A stretch of DNA of 45,848 nucleotides from JBBTRN01 sp038065175 (GTDB taxonomy: Bacteria > Patescibacteriota > Doudnabacteria > UBA920). Where the stretch lies: positions 1 to 45,848 of the forward strand of contig JBBTRN010000004.1 in assembly GCA_038065175.1 (NCBI GenBank), in the 5' to 3' direction. The notes under the pieces were generated by a model that saw only the letters and a list, made by a program, of their open reading frames with translations, did not search any database and had not been told where the DNA came from. Of this stretch, positions 1 to 7,568 are shown in pieces; the stretch's first letter is position 1, and each line of letters starts with the position of its first letter. A program made the position numbers and the translations under genes.

Positions 1-188
1 AGATTAAATTTTTCCAAAAAAGCGATTAAAAACAACCAGAAACCGAACGGTAACGCGCGCTGCTGTTCACCGGGAAGCTTGTCTACCATCAGCGCGGTTG
101 CTTGTTCAGCTGAAGCGTTGACGACTGACATCTTGTCCAGCTCTTTTAAGAGCCGAAGAATGGTTTTTTCCGACTCGTTTAGTAGCAT
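1..188 (-). CDS. Hypothetical protein, N-terminal part (runs off the window edge)
   Basis: An open frame of 62 codons reads leftward from an ATG at 188 to the window edge without a stop. A strong Shine-Dalgarno sequence (AAGGAGG) sits about nine bases before the ATG, which fixes the start. The visible protein begins MLLNESEKTILRLLKELDK, a charged probable helix, and goes on to a hydrophobic stretch (FGFWLFLIAFLEKF) near residues 48-61. I do not recognise the family. It is divergent from tsaC; the roughly 70 bases between them would hold both promoters. Confidence 0.6.
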   Translation of the reverse strand, partial: MLLNESEKTILRLLKELDKMSVVNASAEQATALMVDKLPGEQQRALPFGFWLFLIAFLEKFN

Positions 189-259
189 TATAAGCCCCTC
201 CTTGAGACCTATTGGTAATAGGTAGCCTGAATGATATCATTAGTTTTGTCAAGGTTTAA

Positions 260-949
260 ATGATAATTTTAGATTATAAAAAGGAATTTCATAATCAAAT
301 CATCAATACAGGCGTGAAAGCCTTGAAACATGGTAAATCCGTGGTTTTTCCTACTGACACTTCTTACGGCTTGGCTGTTGACGCAACAAATATAAAAGCT
401 ATCAAGAGGTTGTACAAAATTAAAGGCAGGAATTTTAAAAAACCGGTGCATGTGGTTGTGCCGAGCGTGGCGTATGCGAAAAAGATTGTACGATGGGGCA
501 GTGTTGCATCTAAATTAGCGAAAAAGTTTTGGCCCGGAGCACTGACATTGGTTTGCCCCCTCACTCTGCCCTCTCCCTCGAGGGGAGAGGGGAAGGGGAG
601 AGGGTGGAAGGTTTTATCTTCCGGCACAGGCTATTTAGGCGTTCGGATGCCAAAAAATATTATAGCTCTCGACCTTGTCCGGGCATTAAAGCATCCAATC
701 ACCGCCACAAGCGCCAACCGGAGCGGCGAGCCGGATTGTTATGATGTCGACCACATAATCAGCCAATTCAAATCATCCAAGTATAAACCCGATATTATCA
801 TCAATGCAGGTCAACTGCCTAAACGCAAACCATCGACCGTGGTAAAAATAACCCCCCCTTTAATTCCCCCCTTTAAGAAAGGGGGGAGGCGGGGGGGCAT
901 TGAAATTTTGCGGCTAGGATCCATCCGTATATCCGTAAAAAATCCGTAA
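260..949 (+). CDS. tsaC: L-threonylcarbamoyladenylate synthase (Sua5/YciO/YrdC family) with two in-frame repeat insertions
   Basis: The family makes threonylcarbamoyl-AMP from threonine, bicarbonate and ATP, the first step of t6A modification of ANN-decoding tRNAs. Visible landmarks are the early FPTDTSYGLAVDA stretch (about residues 31-43), KxR-type binding residues (KIKGRNFKKPVHV), WPGALTLV (about 91-98), GVRMP and the ITATSANRSGEP motif near 150-161. At 229 residues it is slightly longer than a bare YrdC domain, and the C-terminal Sua5 domain is absent. Two stretches, about residues 99-116 and 198-213, are Pro/Arg/Gly-rich low complexity. They are encoded by palindromic repeats that also occur between genes in this window. 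MFS transporter follows after 11 bases. Confidence 0.88.
   Translation: MIILDYKKEFHNQIINTGVKALKHGKSVVFPTDTSYGLAVDATNIKAIKRLYKIKGRNFKKPVHVVVPSVAYAKKIVRWGSVASKLAKKFWPGALTLVCPLTLPSPSRGEGKGRGWKVLSSGTGYLGVRMPKNIIALDLVRALKHPITATSANRSGEPDCYDVDHIISQFKSSKYKPDIIINAGQLPKRKPSTVVKITPPLIPPFKKGGRRGGIEILRLGSIRISVKNP
557..610. repeat. Palindromic repeat inserted in frame in tsaC (family A)
   Basis: A CCCTCTCCCTC...GAGGGGAGAGGG palindrome encodes a PSPSRGEG-type peptide inside TsaC, just after the conserved WPGALTLV. Intergenic relatives lie at 6510-6556 and 14468-14511. Confidence 0.8.
850..899. repeat. Second palindromic repeat in frame in tsaC
   Basis: A C-run / G-run palindrome (CCCCCCTTTAA...TTAAGAAAGGGGGG) encodes a PPLIPPFKKGG-type peptide near the TsaC C-terminus. 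A relative with CTCCCCCTTTATGGGGGAGG lies between genes at 6779-6824. Confidence 0.8.
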
Positions 950-960
950 TCCGTAGATTT

Positions 961-2109
961 ATGCTTTTAAATTTCCATCTACCCAATTATTTTACCAAAC
1001 AAGTCCGCGCTGAAATTGGCCAGCTTTACGCGCATTCAGCCATAGCCAATATGGCTTCTTCCATGATGCTTTTGTTTGAGCCGATTTTTTTGTACGCGGT
1101 TCTAGGTTTTTCCGTGAACCAGGTGCTCTTGTTTACCGCCATAGTTTACGCCGTTTATATAATTACAATTCCGCTTGGCGGTAAAATGGCAAGCCTGTAC
1201 GGCTACAAGCATGCAATAGCAATTTCCGTGCCGTTCCAACTGGTTTACTGGATGATACTCATAGTTTCGCAACAAAATGCGTCCTGGGCATACTTTGCGG
1301 CAATTTTTTACGGCCTTTCCAAAACTTTTTATTGGCCGGGCTTCCATTCTTTAATGGCGCGCTATGCGGACAGAGGGCAGGTCGGCCGCGAGTTCGGCGT
1401 TTTTTATTCGCTAATAAGCCTAACTTTTATTGCCGGGCCATTTTTAGCCGGCTACCTTTCCAAACATTTTGGCTTTACCACCACCTTTATAATCACGGCC
1501 ATAATTTACGCTTTCAGCGTTTTGCCGTTATTTAAAGATAAAGAAATTTTTACGCCCAAGGATTATTATTATCGCGACACTTGGGAATTGTATAAAATTT
1601 ACCCGAAAAAATTTTTAGGGTATTTGGGCTTTGGGGAAGAATTGCTGGTCTTGAACATCTGGCCGATTTTTATTTACATCATTGTCAAAGATTTTGAAAA
1701 AGCCGGTGGACTCGCGACCATAGCCAGTTTAATGGCCGCGATATTGGCGCTGATTATTGGCAAAGTCACGGATCAATATTCCAAAAGGGTATTAATCCGC
1801 TTAGGCGCCTTTTTTACGGCCATAGTCTGGCTTATGCGCACTATTGCCACGAATTTTTGGAATACTTTTTTTGTGGATACCTTTTCGCGTACTTCAAAAG
1901 AAATGGCCTTTATTCCCATCTCCACCGTCACCTACATCCGCGCAGAAGCTACGCATGTAGTGCCTTACGCAGTATTTTTCGAGCAATCCTTATCGGTTGG
2001 AAAACTTTTGGCCTGCATTTTGGGCATAATCCTTTTTAGCCTCACCGGCAGCTTTATGGTATTATTTATATTAGGAGCGCTGTTTAGCTTGCTTTATATG
2101 TTTATTTAA
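961..2109 (+). CDS. Major facilitator superfamily transporter
   Basis: A 382-residue integral membrane protein with about eleven or twelve hydrophobic segments spread over its whole length. Loops hold small basic patches, as in MFS carriers; one reads GGKMASLYGYKHA after the second or third helix, matching the position of the conserved MFS loop between helices 2 and 3. A longer hydrophilic central loop (FKDKEIFTPKDYYYRDTWE, near 190-210) separates the two halves. The substrate cannot be told from sequence. The ATG at 961 directly follows short ATCCGTA-type repeats with no Shine-Dalgarno site. The next gene starts four bases after its stop, so they are probably cotranscribed. Confidence 0.75.
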   Translation: MLLNFHLPNYFTKQVRAEIGQLYAHSAIANMASSMMLLFEPIFLYAVLGFSVNQVLLFTAIVYAVYIITIPLGGKMASLYGYKHAIAISVPFQLVYWMILIVSQQNASWAYFAAIFYGLSKTFYWPGFHSLMARYADRGQVGREFGVFYSLISLTFIAGPFLAGYLSKHFGFTTTFIITAIIYAFSVLPLFKDKEIFTPKDYYYRDTWELYKIYPKKFLGYLGFGEELLVLNIWPIFIYIIVKDFEKAGGLATIASLMAAILALIIGKVTDQYSKRVLIRLGAFFTAIVWLMRTIATNFWNTFFVDTFSRTSKEMAFIPISTVTYIRAEATHVVPYAVFFEQSLSVGKLLACILGIILFSLTGSFMVLFILGALFSLLYMFI

Positions 2110-2113
2110 AGCT

Positions 2114-2641
2114 ATGGTTGTTATTCTATTATTGATGATAGCAGCGGGCATGGTTGGGCTGATGTTTTATTTTGCAATAATGACCGATTCGTTGTTGGGG
2201 GGTTGTGATCTTGCCACAAATGCATCTACAATCACAAAAGTTGCAGAGATTATTAAGGCAAAAAAAGGGAATTTTTACGATTTAGGCAGCGCAAGAGGGG
2301 ATTTTCTTTTGAAACTTATAAAAAAAGCCCCATCGATTAACTATTATGGTTTGGATAACAGTTGGTTTAGAATTTGGATTTCGCGTTTGAAAGCTTTAAT
2401 ACTGGGAAGAAATATTACATTTTTGCAAAAAAATATTTTTGACGCAAATTTATCATCCGCTGACTTTGTTTACATATATTTACCCAGAGAATTGATGCCC
2501 GGCTTGCAAACCAGACTGCAAAAAGAGTTAAAACCAGGCGCCGTGGTTCTGACAAATCGCGTGAGTTTTCCCGATTGGAAACCCAAGGAAAGCCATAATT
2601 TATCAAACTCAGAAAAATTGTTTATGTATGTTAAGGAGTAG
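2114..2641 (+). CDS. Membrane-anchored class I SAM-dependent methyltransferase-like protein
   Basis: 175 residues. The first 25 form one transmembrane segment (VVILLLMIAAGMVGLMFYFAI). A soluble domain follows with a motif-I-like glycine-rich loop, FYDLGSARGDFLLKL (about 56-70), and then YYGLDNSW, where the acidic residue at the end of strand 2 would bind the SAM ribose. This matches small Rossmann methyltransferases common in CPR genomes. The substrate is unknown. Its stop TAG overlaps the Shine-Dalgarno region of glyA, so the two genes are coupled. Confidence 0.65.
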   Translation: MVVILLLMIAAGMVGLMFYFAIMTDSLLGGCDLATNASTITKVAEIIKAKKGNFYDLGSARGDFLLKLIKKAPSINYYGLDNSWFRIWISRLKALILGRNITFLQKNIFDANLSSADFVYIYLPRELMPGLQTRLQKELKPGAVVLTNRVSFPDWKPKESHNLSNSEKLFMYVKE

Positions 2642-2642
2642 T

Positions 2643-3941
2643 ATGAATTATCAAGCCATCAAAAATGAAGACCCGGAAGTTTTCGCCGCATTAACCGGGG
2701 AAGCCAAAAGGCAAAGCGAGGGCATGGAGCTAATCCCTTCCGAAAATTATGTCTTTCCGGCTGTTTTGGAAGCCTTAGGTTCGATTTTTACCAATAAATA
2801 TTCGGAAGGCTATCCGGGTAAGCGTTATTATGGCGGACAGGAGTTTACCGATCAAGTTGAGAGTTTGGCGATTGAGCGTGCCAAACAGCTTTTTAAATCC
2901 GACCACGCCAATGTCCAGCCGCTTTCGGGGTCACCCATGAACCAGGCGGTTTATTTAGGTTTGCTTAAGCCCGGAGATGCCATTATGGGTATGGATTTAA
3001 CCCATGGCGGACATTTAACCCACGGCCACCCGGTGAGCCACATGGGTAAACTGTTTAATTGGGTACGGTACAAGACCCATCCGGAAGACAAGGGTCGGAT
3101 TGATTTTGACGAGCTTTTAAGAGCAGCCAAAGAGCATAAGCCAAAAATAATCCTTTGCGGCTATACCAGCTACCCCAGGGATTTGGATTACGCTGCCTTT
3201 AAGCGCGTTGCCGATGAAGTGGGGGCTTTTACCATGGCCGACGTTGCCCATTTTGGCGGGCTTATTGCCGGCCAGGCTATGAAAAATCCTTTTGATTTCG
3301 GTTTCGATATAATTACAACCACTACGCACAAAACTTTACGTGGACCACGCGGTGGAATGGTTTTAACCAAAGGTAAAGTTGGTAATCCGTTAAAAGAAGT
3401 GGAAATAACGCGCGAAAATCTGCCCACAGTTATTGACCGTTCAGTTTTCCCGGGCTTGCAGGGCGGACCGCATATGAATACCATCGCGGCCATAGCGGTC
3501 ATGCTGAAAGAAGACAGCCAGCCGGAATTTAAAATTTATGCTCAGCAGGTTTTAAAGAACGCGCAGGCGCTGGCTTCCGCGCTCTTAGAACAGGGCGCCA
3601 AGCTAGTAACCGGCGGCACTGACAACCATATGATGGTCATTGACACTATGACAAGTTTTGAATTGCCAGGCAGCGACGTTGAGAAAATTTTAGATTCAGT
3701 CGGTATTACAACGAACAAAAGCCCAATCCCAGATGATCCACGCCCGCCGTTTAAGCCTTCAGGCTTGCGTTTAGGCACTCCAGCCATGACCACAAGAGGA
3801 TTGAAGGAAGAGGATTTAAAAAATATTGGCAGCTGGATTGTGGAAGCGATAAAAGCTAGGGAAGATAAAACTAAGCTGGAACAAATAAAATCTAAAGTAA
3901 AAGAAATGGCTTTGGTTCACCCGGTGCCAGGAATTGAATAA
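2643..3941 (+). CDS. glyA: Serine hydroxymethyltransferase
   Basis: PLP enzyme that interconverts serine plus tetrahydrofolate with glycine plus methylene-THF, feeding one-carbon metabolism. Landmarks are IPSENYVFPAV near the N-terminus, YSEGYPGKRYYGG, the DVAHFGGLIAG stretch with the cofactor aspartate and histidine, and TTTTHKTLRGPRGG holding the Schiff-base lysine (about residue 229). Its 432 residues are normal for the family. An in-frame ATG at 2628 would add five residues, but AAGGAG at 2633-2638 places the ribosome on the ATG at 2643. This is one of the few plus-strand genes here with a clear Shine-Dalgarno site. Confidence 0.97.
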   Translation: MNYQAIKNEDPEVFAALTGEAKRQSEGMELIPSENYVFPAVLEALGSIFTNKYSEGYPGKRYYGGQEFTDQVESLAIERAKQLFKSDHANVQPLSGSPMNQAVYLGLLKPGDAIMGMDLTHGGHLTHGHPVSHMGKLFNWVRYKTHPEDKGRIDFDELLRAAKEHKPKIILCGYTSYPRDLDYAAFKRVADEVGAFTMADVAHFGGLIAGQAMKNPFDFGFDIITTTTHKTLRGPRGGMVLTKGKVGNPLKEVEITRENLPTVIDRSVFPGLQGGPHMNTIAAIAVMLKEDSQPEFKIYAQQVLKNAQALASALLEQGAKLVTGGTDNHMMVIDTMTSFELPGSDVEKILDSVGITTNKSPIPDDPRPPFKPSGLRLGTPAMTTRGLKEEDLKNIGSWIVEAIKAREDKTKLEQIKSKVKEMALVHPVPGIE

Positions 3942-4054
3942 TATGAAATTGGATATTGTTTTTTTGCGGCCTAAGGCCTTGAGCGCGAGGATTGACAGGT
4001 TTAAAAAGAGTATAAACTAAAACGAGTTATTGTAGTGTTTCGCCGATTTGAAAA

Positions 4055-4861
4055 ATGGAAATTTTGCAAGCTTTAATTTTAGGCGCAGTGCAGGGACTTT
4101 CGGAGTTTTTGCCTATATCTTCTTCTGGCCATTTGATAATTACCCATTGGCTGTTTAATAAAGACTTGGGCCTCGGGTTTGATGTGGCTTTGCATTGGGG
4201 CACGCTTTTGGCAGTGCTAATGTATTTTAGGATGGATGTAATAAATCTCATTCGTGGTTTTTGGCACAGTTTTTTTAAATCTACCCGGGACTTGGAAGAA
4301 AATATTTACCAGAAACTTCCGTGGCTGATAATCATCGCCAGCGTTCCCGGTGTTATTGTAGGAAAATTATTGGAAAGCAAAGCGGAGAGTTCGTTTAGGA
4401 ATCCAGTTTTGGTTGCGTTGAATTTGGCAATTTTTGGCCTGGTTATTTTAGTGGCCGATAAAATAGGCAAAAAAGAGAAAAATTTAGACAAAATTAAATG
4501 GACAGACGCGGCTTTAATTGGTTTATTTCAGGCCTTGGCTATTATCCCCGGAATTTCCAGAAGCGGGGCAACAATTGCCGCAGGGTTGTTTTTAGCCTTT
4601 AAACGGCCTGACGCCGCGCGATTCAGTTTTTTAATGTCCATTCCGATTATTTTTGGCGCGGGTTTAGTTAAGCTGCCGGATTTCGCTTCTGCATCATCAA
4701 ATTTGGAATTAATTGCAGGTTTTATTTCGGCCGCGGTTTTTGGTTTTTTGGCGATTAGATACCTTTTGCGCTATATTTCTAAAAATGATTTTAAGGTATT
4801 TGTGTGGTATCGTTTGGCTTTAGCGGCGTTGATTTTGCTATTGTATTTTGGTAAGATGTAG
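4055..4861 (+). CDS. uppP: Undecaprenyl-diphosphatase (BacA/UppP)
   Basis: Integral membrane phosphatase that recycles undecaprenyl-PP to the lipid carrier for peptidoglycan synthesis. The 268-residue protein carries both family signatures: QGLSEFLPISSSGHLII near the N-terminus (catalytic glutamate and the SSSGH segment) and PGISRSGATIAAG near residues 165-177 (conserved arginine and serine). There are about eight hydrophobic segments. The length is typical. The stop lies five bases before tRNA-Leu. It implies a peptidoglycan wall and a polyprenyl carrier. Confidence 0.95.
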   Translation: MEILQALILGAVQGLSEFLPISSSGHLIITHWLFNKDLGLGFDVALHWGTLLAVLMYFRMDVINLIRGFWHSFFKSTRDLEENIYQKLPWLIIIASVPGVIVGKLLESKAESSFRNPVLVALNLAIFGLVILVADKIGKKEKNLDKIKWTDAALIGLFQALAIIPGISRSGATIAAGLFLAFKRPDAARFSFLMSIPIIFGAGLVKLPDFASASSNLELIAGFISAAVFGFLAIRYLLRYISKNDFKVFVWYRLALAALILLLYFGKM

Positions 4862-4865
4862 GTAT

Positions 4866-4952
4866 GCCGCGGTGGCGGAACTGGCAGACGCAATAGACTC
4901 AAGATCTATCGATCGCAAGGTCATGAGGGTTCGACTCCCTCCCGCGGCACCA
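4866..4952 (+). tRNA. tRNA-Leu (anticodon CAA), CCA encoded
   Basis: A full cloverleaf folds. The acceptor GCCGCGG pairs with CCGCGGC, and the anticodon stem ATAGA/TCTAT encloses loop CTCAAGA with anticodon CAA. There is a long class II variable arm and a T arm GAGGG-TTCGACT-CCCTC. The discriminator is A and CCA is encoded at 4950-4952. The long variable arm and anticodon fit leucine (UUG codons). REP hairpins and a RAYT gene begin within 20 bases of its 3' end. Confidence 0.95.
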
Positions 4953-4970
4953 TGGGTATTTTCAAGCAAT

Positions 4971-5016
4971 GTAGTGAGCTGATTCATCAGCTTTCCTGGC
5001 GGCTCATAAATGAGCT
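4971..5016. repeat. REP-like hairpins upstream of RAYT
   Basis: GTAG at 4971 is followed by the hairpin AGCTGAT-tc-ATCAGCT (4977-4992), then a second one, GCTCAT-aa-ATGAGC (5002-5015). A GTAG tetranucleotide 5' of a hairpin is the known recognition pattern of RAYT transposases. Confidence 0.6.
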
Positions 5017-5032
5017 GGCTATATCTAGGATT

Positions 5033-5446
5033 ATGGTTTTCATTAAAGATGTAAGGCTCAAACAGTATGATTATGGTTCCAGCGGTTATTATTTTGTTAC
5101 AGCCGTCTGTAACTATAGACAAAATTTTTTCCTAAATAAGGAAAATTTAGTAAAAACTGAATTGTTAGATTTAGCACAAAAAATTCCCGGATTGTCATTA
5201 GATTTTTATTCAGTGATGCCCAATCATATTCATGTAATTTTTATTTTAAAAGAATGCAAGCTTAAATTGGGAGAAATCGTGAGAAGGTTTAAAGCCAAGG
5301 TTTCTAGGAGTTTTAAAAATAATGTTTGGCAGCCAAATTATTATGAACATGTTATACGGAATGAACAAGCTTTAAATAGAATGAGAGAATACATATTGAA
5401 GAATCCGGAAGAAGAAATTATTGAATTTAAGCAATTTTACGATTAG
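5033..5446 (+). CDS. REP-associated tyrosine transposase (RAYT, Y1/HUH family)
   Basis: 137 residues from the ATG at 5033. An upstream in-frame ATG at 4952 overlaps the tRNA CCA end and would translate the REP hairpins, so it is unlikely. Landmarks are YYFVTAVCNYRQNFF at the N-terminus, the HUH motif MPNHIHVIF (about residues 62-70) that binds the metal, and NYYEHVIRNEQALNRMREYI (about 101-120), which carries the catalytic tyrosine and conserved C-terminal helix. RAYTs act as single-copy, domesticated relatives of IS200/IS605 transposases that mobilise short REP hairpins. REP-like hairpins flank it on both sides. Confidence 0.88.
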   Translation: MVFIKDVRLKQYDYGSSGYYFVTAVCNYRQNFFLNKENLVKTELLDLAQKIPGLSLDFYSVMPNHIHVIFILKECKLKLGEIVRRFKAKVSRSFKNNVWQPNYYEHVIRNEQALNRMREYILKNPEEEIIEFKQFYD

Positions 5447-5451
5447 GCTCG

Positions 5452-5475
5452 GTAGCCGATAAATCGGCTGACTAC
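5452..5475. repeat. REP-like hairpin downstream of RAYT
   Basis: GTAG, then the hairpin AGCCGAT-aa-ATCGGCT, ending in CTAC: a closed GTAG...CTAC element. The same framing is seen in the hairpin inside the rplP leader at 38722-38741 and, with a longer loop, at 32604-32650. Confidence 0.6.
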
Positions 5476-5496
5476 ATACTAAGTATATTTAATAAA

Positions 5497-6507
5497 ATGG
5501 AACTCCAAACAAACCCACAACCCAATATTACCATCCAATCGCTTGATTCGGTGATATTCGATGCCCCACAAGGCTATCCGACGGATGTTGTCAATGTTCC
5601 TGAAAAGGTTCAACCGGTTAACCTTTTATCGAATGGCACCGCGGCGCTTGAGCCTTTGAGTTCGCCTGCTCTTCCGTCTGAAAAGCTCTCATACGAAGAC
5701 GCGACTATCCAGGAAATTGACATTACCAAAATTACGCCTAACCCCTTCCAGCCCAGGAAAGTTTTTGAAGCAAACGCGCTTAAGGAGCTGGCGGATTCCA
5801 TCAAAGAGCATGGCGTAATCCAGCCTTTGGTGGTGACTAAAATTTCTACCGGATATGAATTGGTGGTGGGGGAGAGGCGCTTTCGGGCAAGCATGCTCGC
5901 CGGACTTTTAAAAGTCCCGGCTATTATAAAAGAGCAAATGGTGGATCAGACCAAACTCGAGGTCGCGTTAATAGAAAATATCCAAAGGAAAGAGCTAAAC
6001 CCTATAGAAGAAGCCCAGGCCTATGAGCGGTTAATGAAAACTTTCAATCTCACGCAGGAGCAGGTGGCAAAAAAGGTGGGCAAAAGCAGGCCGGCGGTGG
6101 CTAACACCGTACGTTTGCTGAACTTGCCGGCAGAAGTCCAGCGCGCGGTTATAGAAGGTAAATTAGCCGAAGGCCACGCTCGGGCGCTTTTGGGGCTTAA
6201 TGATCCAGAAAAGATTTTGCTTTTGTATAAAACCGTAATAGAAAAAAAGTGGAATGTTAGGGAGGTGGAAGAAAAGGTAAGGGAACTTACCCAAAGGAAA
6301 TCTATGGATTCGGCAGCGCCTGATCCGAAATTAATGGCAATGGAATCTGAATTAAGGATTAAATTAGGCGCGCAAGTCAAAATTTTGCGCCAGGGCGCGG
6401 GCGGAAAGATCACCATAGATTTTTTCAGCGATGAGGAGCTTTCTGACATTATCAGCAAAATGGCTCAGGCCAGAGCCGCGGAAGAAGGCGGGTACTTGAC
6501 GGTTTGA
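5497..6507 (+). CDS. parB: ParB/Spo0J-family chromosome partitioning protein
   Basis: 336 residues. After a variable N-terminal tail of about 75 residues comes the ParB nuclease-like/CTP-binding domain: ITPNPFQPRK, then LADSIKEHGVIQPLVV, then the GERRFRAS motif (about residues 126-133) and ENIQRKELNPIEEA. The central helix-turn-helix follows (LTQEQVAKKVGKSRPAVANTVRLL, about 184-207), and then a basic, acidic-ended dimerisation tail. ParB loads on parS DNA and spreads as a CTP-dependent clamp to guide origin segregation. No parA is in the window and I saw no obvious parS palindrome nearby. Confidence 0.93.
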   Translation: MELQTNPQPNITIQSLDSVIFDAPQGYPTDVVNVPEKVQPVNLLSNGTAALEPLSSPALPSEKLSYEDATIQEIDITKITPNPFQPRKVFEANALKELADSIKEHGVIQPLVVTKISTGYELVVGERRFRASMLAGLLKVPAIIKEQMVDQTKLEVALIENIQRKELNPIEEAQAYERLMKTFNLTQEQVAKKVGKSRPAVANTVRLLNLPAEVQRAVIEGKLAEGHARALLGLNDPEKILLLYKTVIEKKWNVREVEEKVRELTQRKSMDSAAPDPKLMAMESELRIKLGAQVKILRQGAGGKITIDFFSDEELSDIISKMAQARAAEEGGYLTV

Positions 6508-6509
6508 TC

Positions 6510-6556
6510 GGCTCCCTCTCCCTTGAGGGGAGAGGGTCGGGGGTGAGGGTGATAAT
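6510..6556. repeat. Family A palindromic repeat
   Basis: CCCTCTCCCTTGAGGGGAGAGGG followed by GGGGTGAGGGT, starting two bases after the parB stop. It is the intergenic counterpart of the element inside tsaC. Confidence 0.75.
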
Positions 6557-6573
6557 GTTTTGGGAAAACCGGG

Positions 6574-6601
6574 TTGACATTATTTTTTAATCAGTTATAC
6601 T
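6574..6601 (+). promoter_or_regulatory. Sigma-70 type promoter
   Basis: TTGACA (6574-6579), a 16-base spacer, then TATACT (6596-6601). Transcription would start near 6608 and run into the gap after parB. Confidence 0.65.
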
Positions 6602-6607
6602 TTATTT

Positions 6608-6776
6608 AGATAAAGTTATGAAATTATTTTATTGCAATCTTATTTCTGTCCGCCCGGTCTTTTCTAAGGCTTGGATTTTTAGCGCGCGGGGTGAGGGTGT
6701 AAATCACGGAATATAGAACACATAGCATAGAACATAACACAAACACCAAACCCCGCGAATAGTGGGGTTTTCCTTT
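6608..6776 (+). ncRNA. Possible short transcript ending at a terminator
   Basis: A good promoter at 6574-6601 and a hairpin terminator (ACCCCGCGAATAGTGGGGTTTTCC, stem CCCCGC/GTGGGG, 6748-6776) bracket about 165 bases. The stretch could be a small RNA, or could encode a 32-residue peptide from ATG 6618 (MKLFYCNLISV...) with no clear ribosome site. Part of it is repeat-derived. I do not recognise a known RNA family. Confidence 0.35.
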
Positions 6777-6778
6777 GT

Positions 6779-6824
6779 TCCTCCCCCTTTATGGGGGAGG
6801 TTAGGAGGGGGTGAGAGAGGGTGA
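6779..6824. repeat. C-run/G-run palindromic repeat
   Basis: CTCCCCCTTTATGGGGGAGG followed by a G-rich tail. It is related to the second in-frame insertion in tsaC (850-899). Confidence 0.7.
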
Positions 6825-6887
6825 ATATATCGGTCGTGAATTGCGGTTTGGGTTTAAAATTTTAAGGCCAATCCGCAGTCCGCAGTA

Positions 6888-6962
6888 TAAGTGATTGCCA
6901 CCATGCGGCCCAGAGGCCAAAAGGTGTAGCCCGGCAGCACCGGGCAGTGAAAGGTGAAGGAG
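6888..6962 (+). other. Structured leader upstream of the small zinc-ribbon gene
   Basis: Two GC-rich hairpins, GGCC-caga-GGCC and GCCCGG-cagca-CCGGGC, lie between a possible -10 (TATAAG near 6884) and the start of the next gene. They are flanked by CACC/GGTG words that could also pair. The pattern is compatible with a cis-regulatory RNA, but I do not match it to any known riboswitch. Confidence 0.35.
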
Positions 6963-7292
6963 TTGAACAATCAACAAAAACTCCTTGGGGTTTACCCTGG
7001 AAATTGCGGTTTATTAGGGGACGGACCTGTCCCTGATAACCCTAAAAACCAGAAAGCCTCAAAAAAGGCTTGGCGACCGCGCGAAGTGGAGTGCCCGGAA
7101 TGCGGAAGGATCGTGAACGTCGAAAACCTGGCTTTGGTTTGCGACGGGTTCAAAAGACCCACCATCCTATGCATAACCGGGTGCGTCCCGAACGCGAACC
7201 CGAGCTCTTTGGAGCAGATTCTTTCTTTTTTGGGCTTTCCGGCTCAAAACGAGGAAACTGTTCCCGCCTTTCCCGCGCCGGCACAAATTTAG
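6954..7292 (+). CDS. Small zinc-ribbon-like hypothetical protein
   Basis: 112 codons from a GTG at 6954. A TTG at 6963 follows AAGGAG too closely to be a better start. The central segment has a C-x2-C knuckle (VECPECGRIVNVENLALVC) followed about 20 residues later by a second cysteine pair in ILCITGC, so one zinc is plausible. The C-terminus is Pro/Ala-rich. No family recognised. Overlapping frames on both strands are also open here, so coding status rests on the cysteine pattern. It is more GC-rich than most surrounding sequence, like the minus-strand small genes at 22-27 kb. Confidence 0.45.
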   Translation: MKELNNQQKLLGVYPGNCGLLGDGPVPDNPKNQKASKKAWRPREVECPECGRIVNVENLALVCDGFKRPTILCITGCVPNANPSSLEQILSFLGFPAQNEETVPAFPAPAQI

Positions 7293-7438
7293 CCCAAGCG
7301 CGCGTATTGGGTTTGGTTAGACCCGCCAGACTCATTTGGAACCCCCGGCGGACGCGTTTGAAGTAGGGCCGACCAGGCCCGCTAAATAAATCCGCCGGAC
7401 AAAATAAGGAGGCAATATCGAGTAAGATTTTTCCGTTT

Positions 7439-7537
7439 GGCCGTAACGTATAAACGGCCACGCCTGGGAAAGCAAAGAAGCGATGAATCAACCTTGCAAA
7501 GGGGCATCGCAACACCGCTTCCCAGGCGCTTTCTTTT
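7439..7537 (+). terminator. Hairpin pair with terminator
   Basis: GGCCGT...ACGGCC (7439-7459) is followed by a long stem CGCCTGGGAA...TTCCCAGGCG (7461-7528), with an inner GCGATG...CATCGC stem, and then CTTTCTTTT. It ends the transcript of the preceding small gene, just before tRNA-Pro. The 7293-7438 stretch holds no recognisable gene. Confidence 0.65.
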
Positions 7538-7568
7538 ATATATCAATTTTTGCTATAATTCCTGACAT

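Noticed and set aside
3943..4020. 25-codon frame after glyA (MKLDIVFLRPKALSARIDRF...)
   Set aside because: Too short to judge, with no ribosome site or known family; possibly a gene fragment.
4952..5032. Upstream start for the RAYT gene
   Set aside because: It begins on the last base of the tRNA CCA and would translate the REP hairpins; family members begin near the ATG at 5033.
6618..6716. 32-codon frame in the short transcript after parB
   Set aside because: No ribosome site, composition partly from repeats; kept only as a note in the transcript entry.
5447..6953. Replication origin near parB
   Set aside because: No dnaA, DnaA-box cluster or clear parS palindrome was found in the window.
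7070..7515. Other open frames overlapping the zinc-ribbon gene on both strands
   Set aside because: GC-rich shadow frames without motifs; the CPECG frame is the only one with a recognisable pattern.
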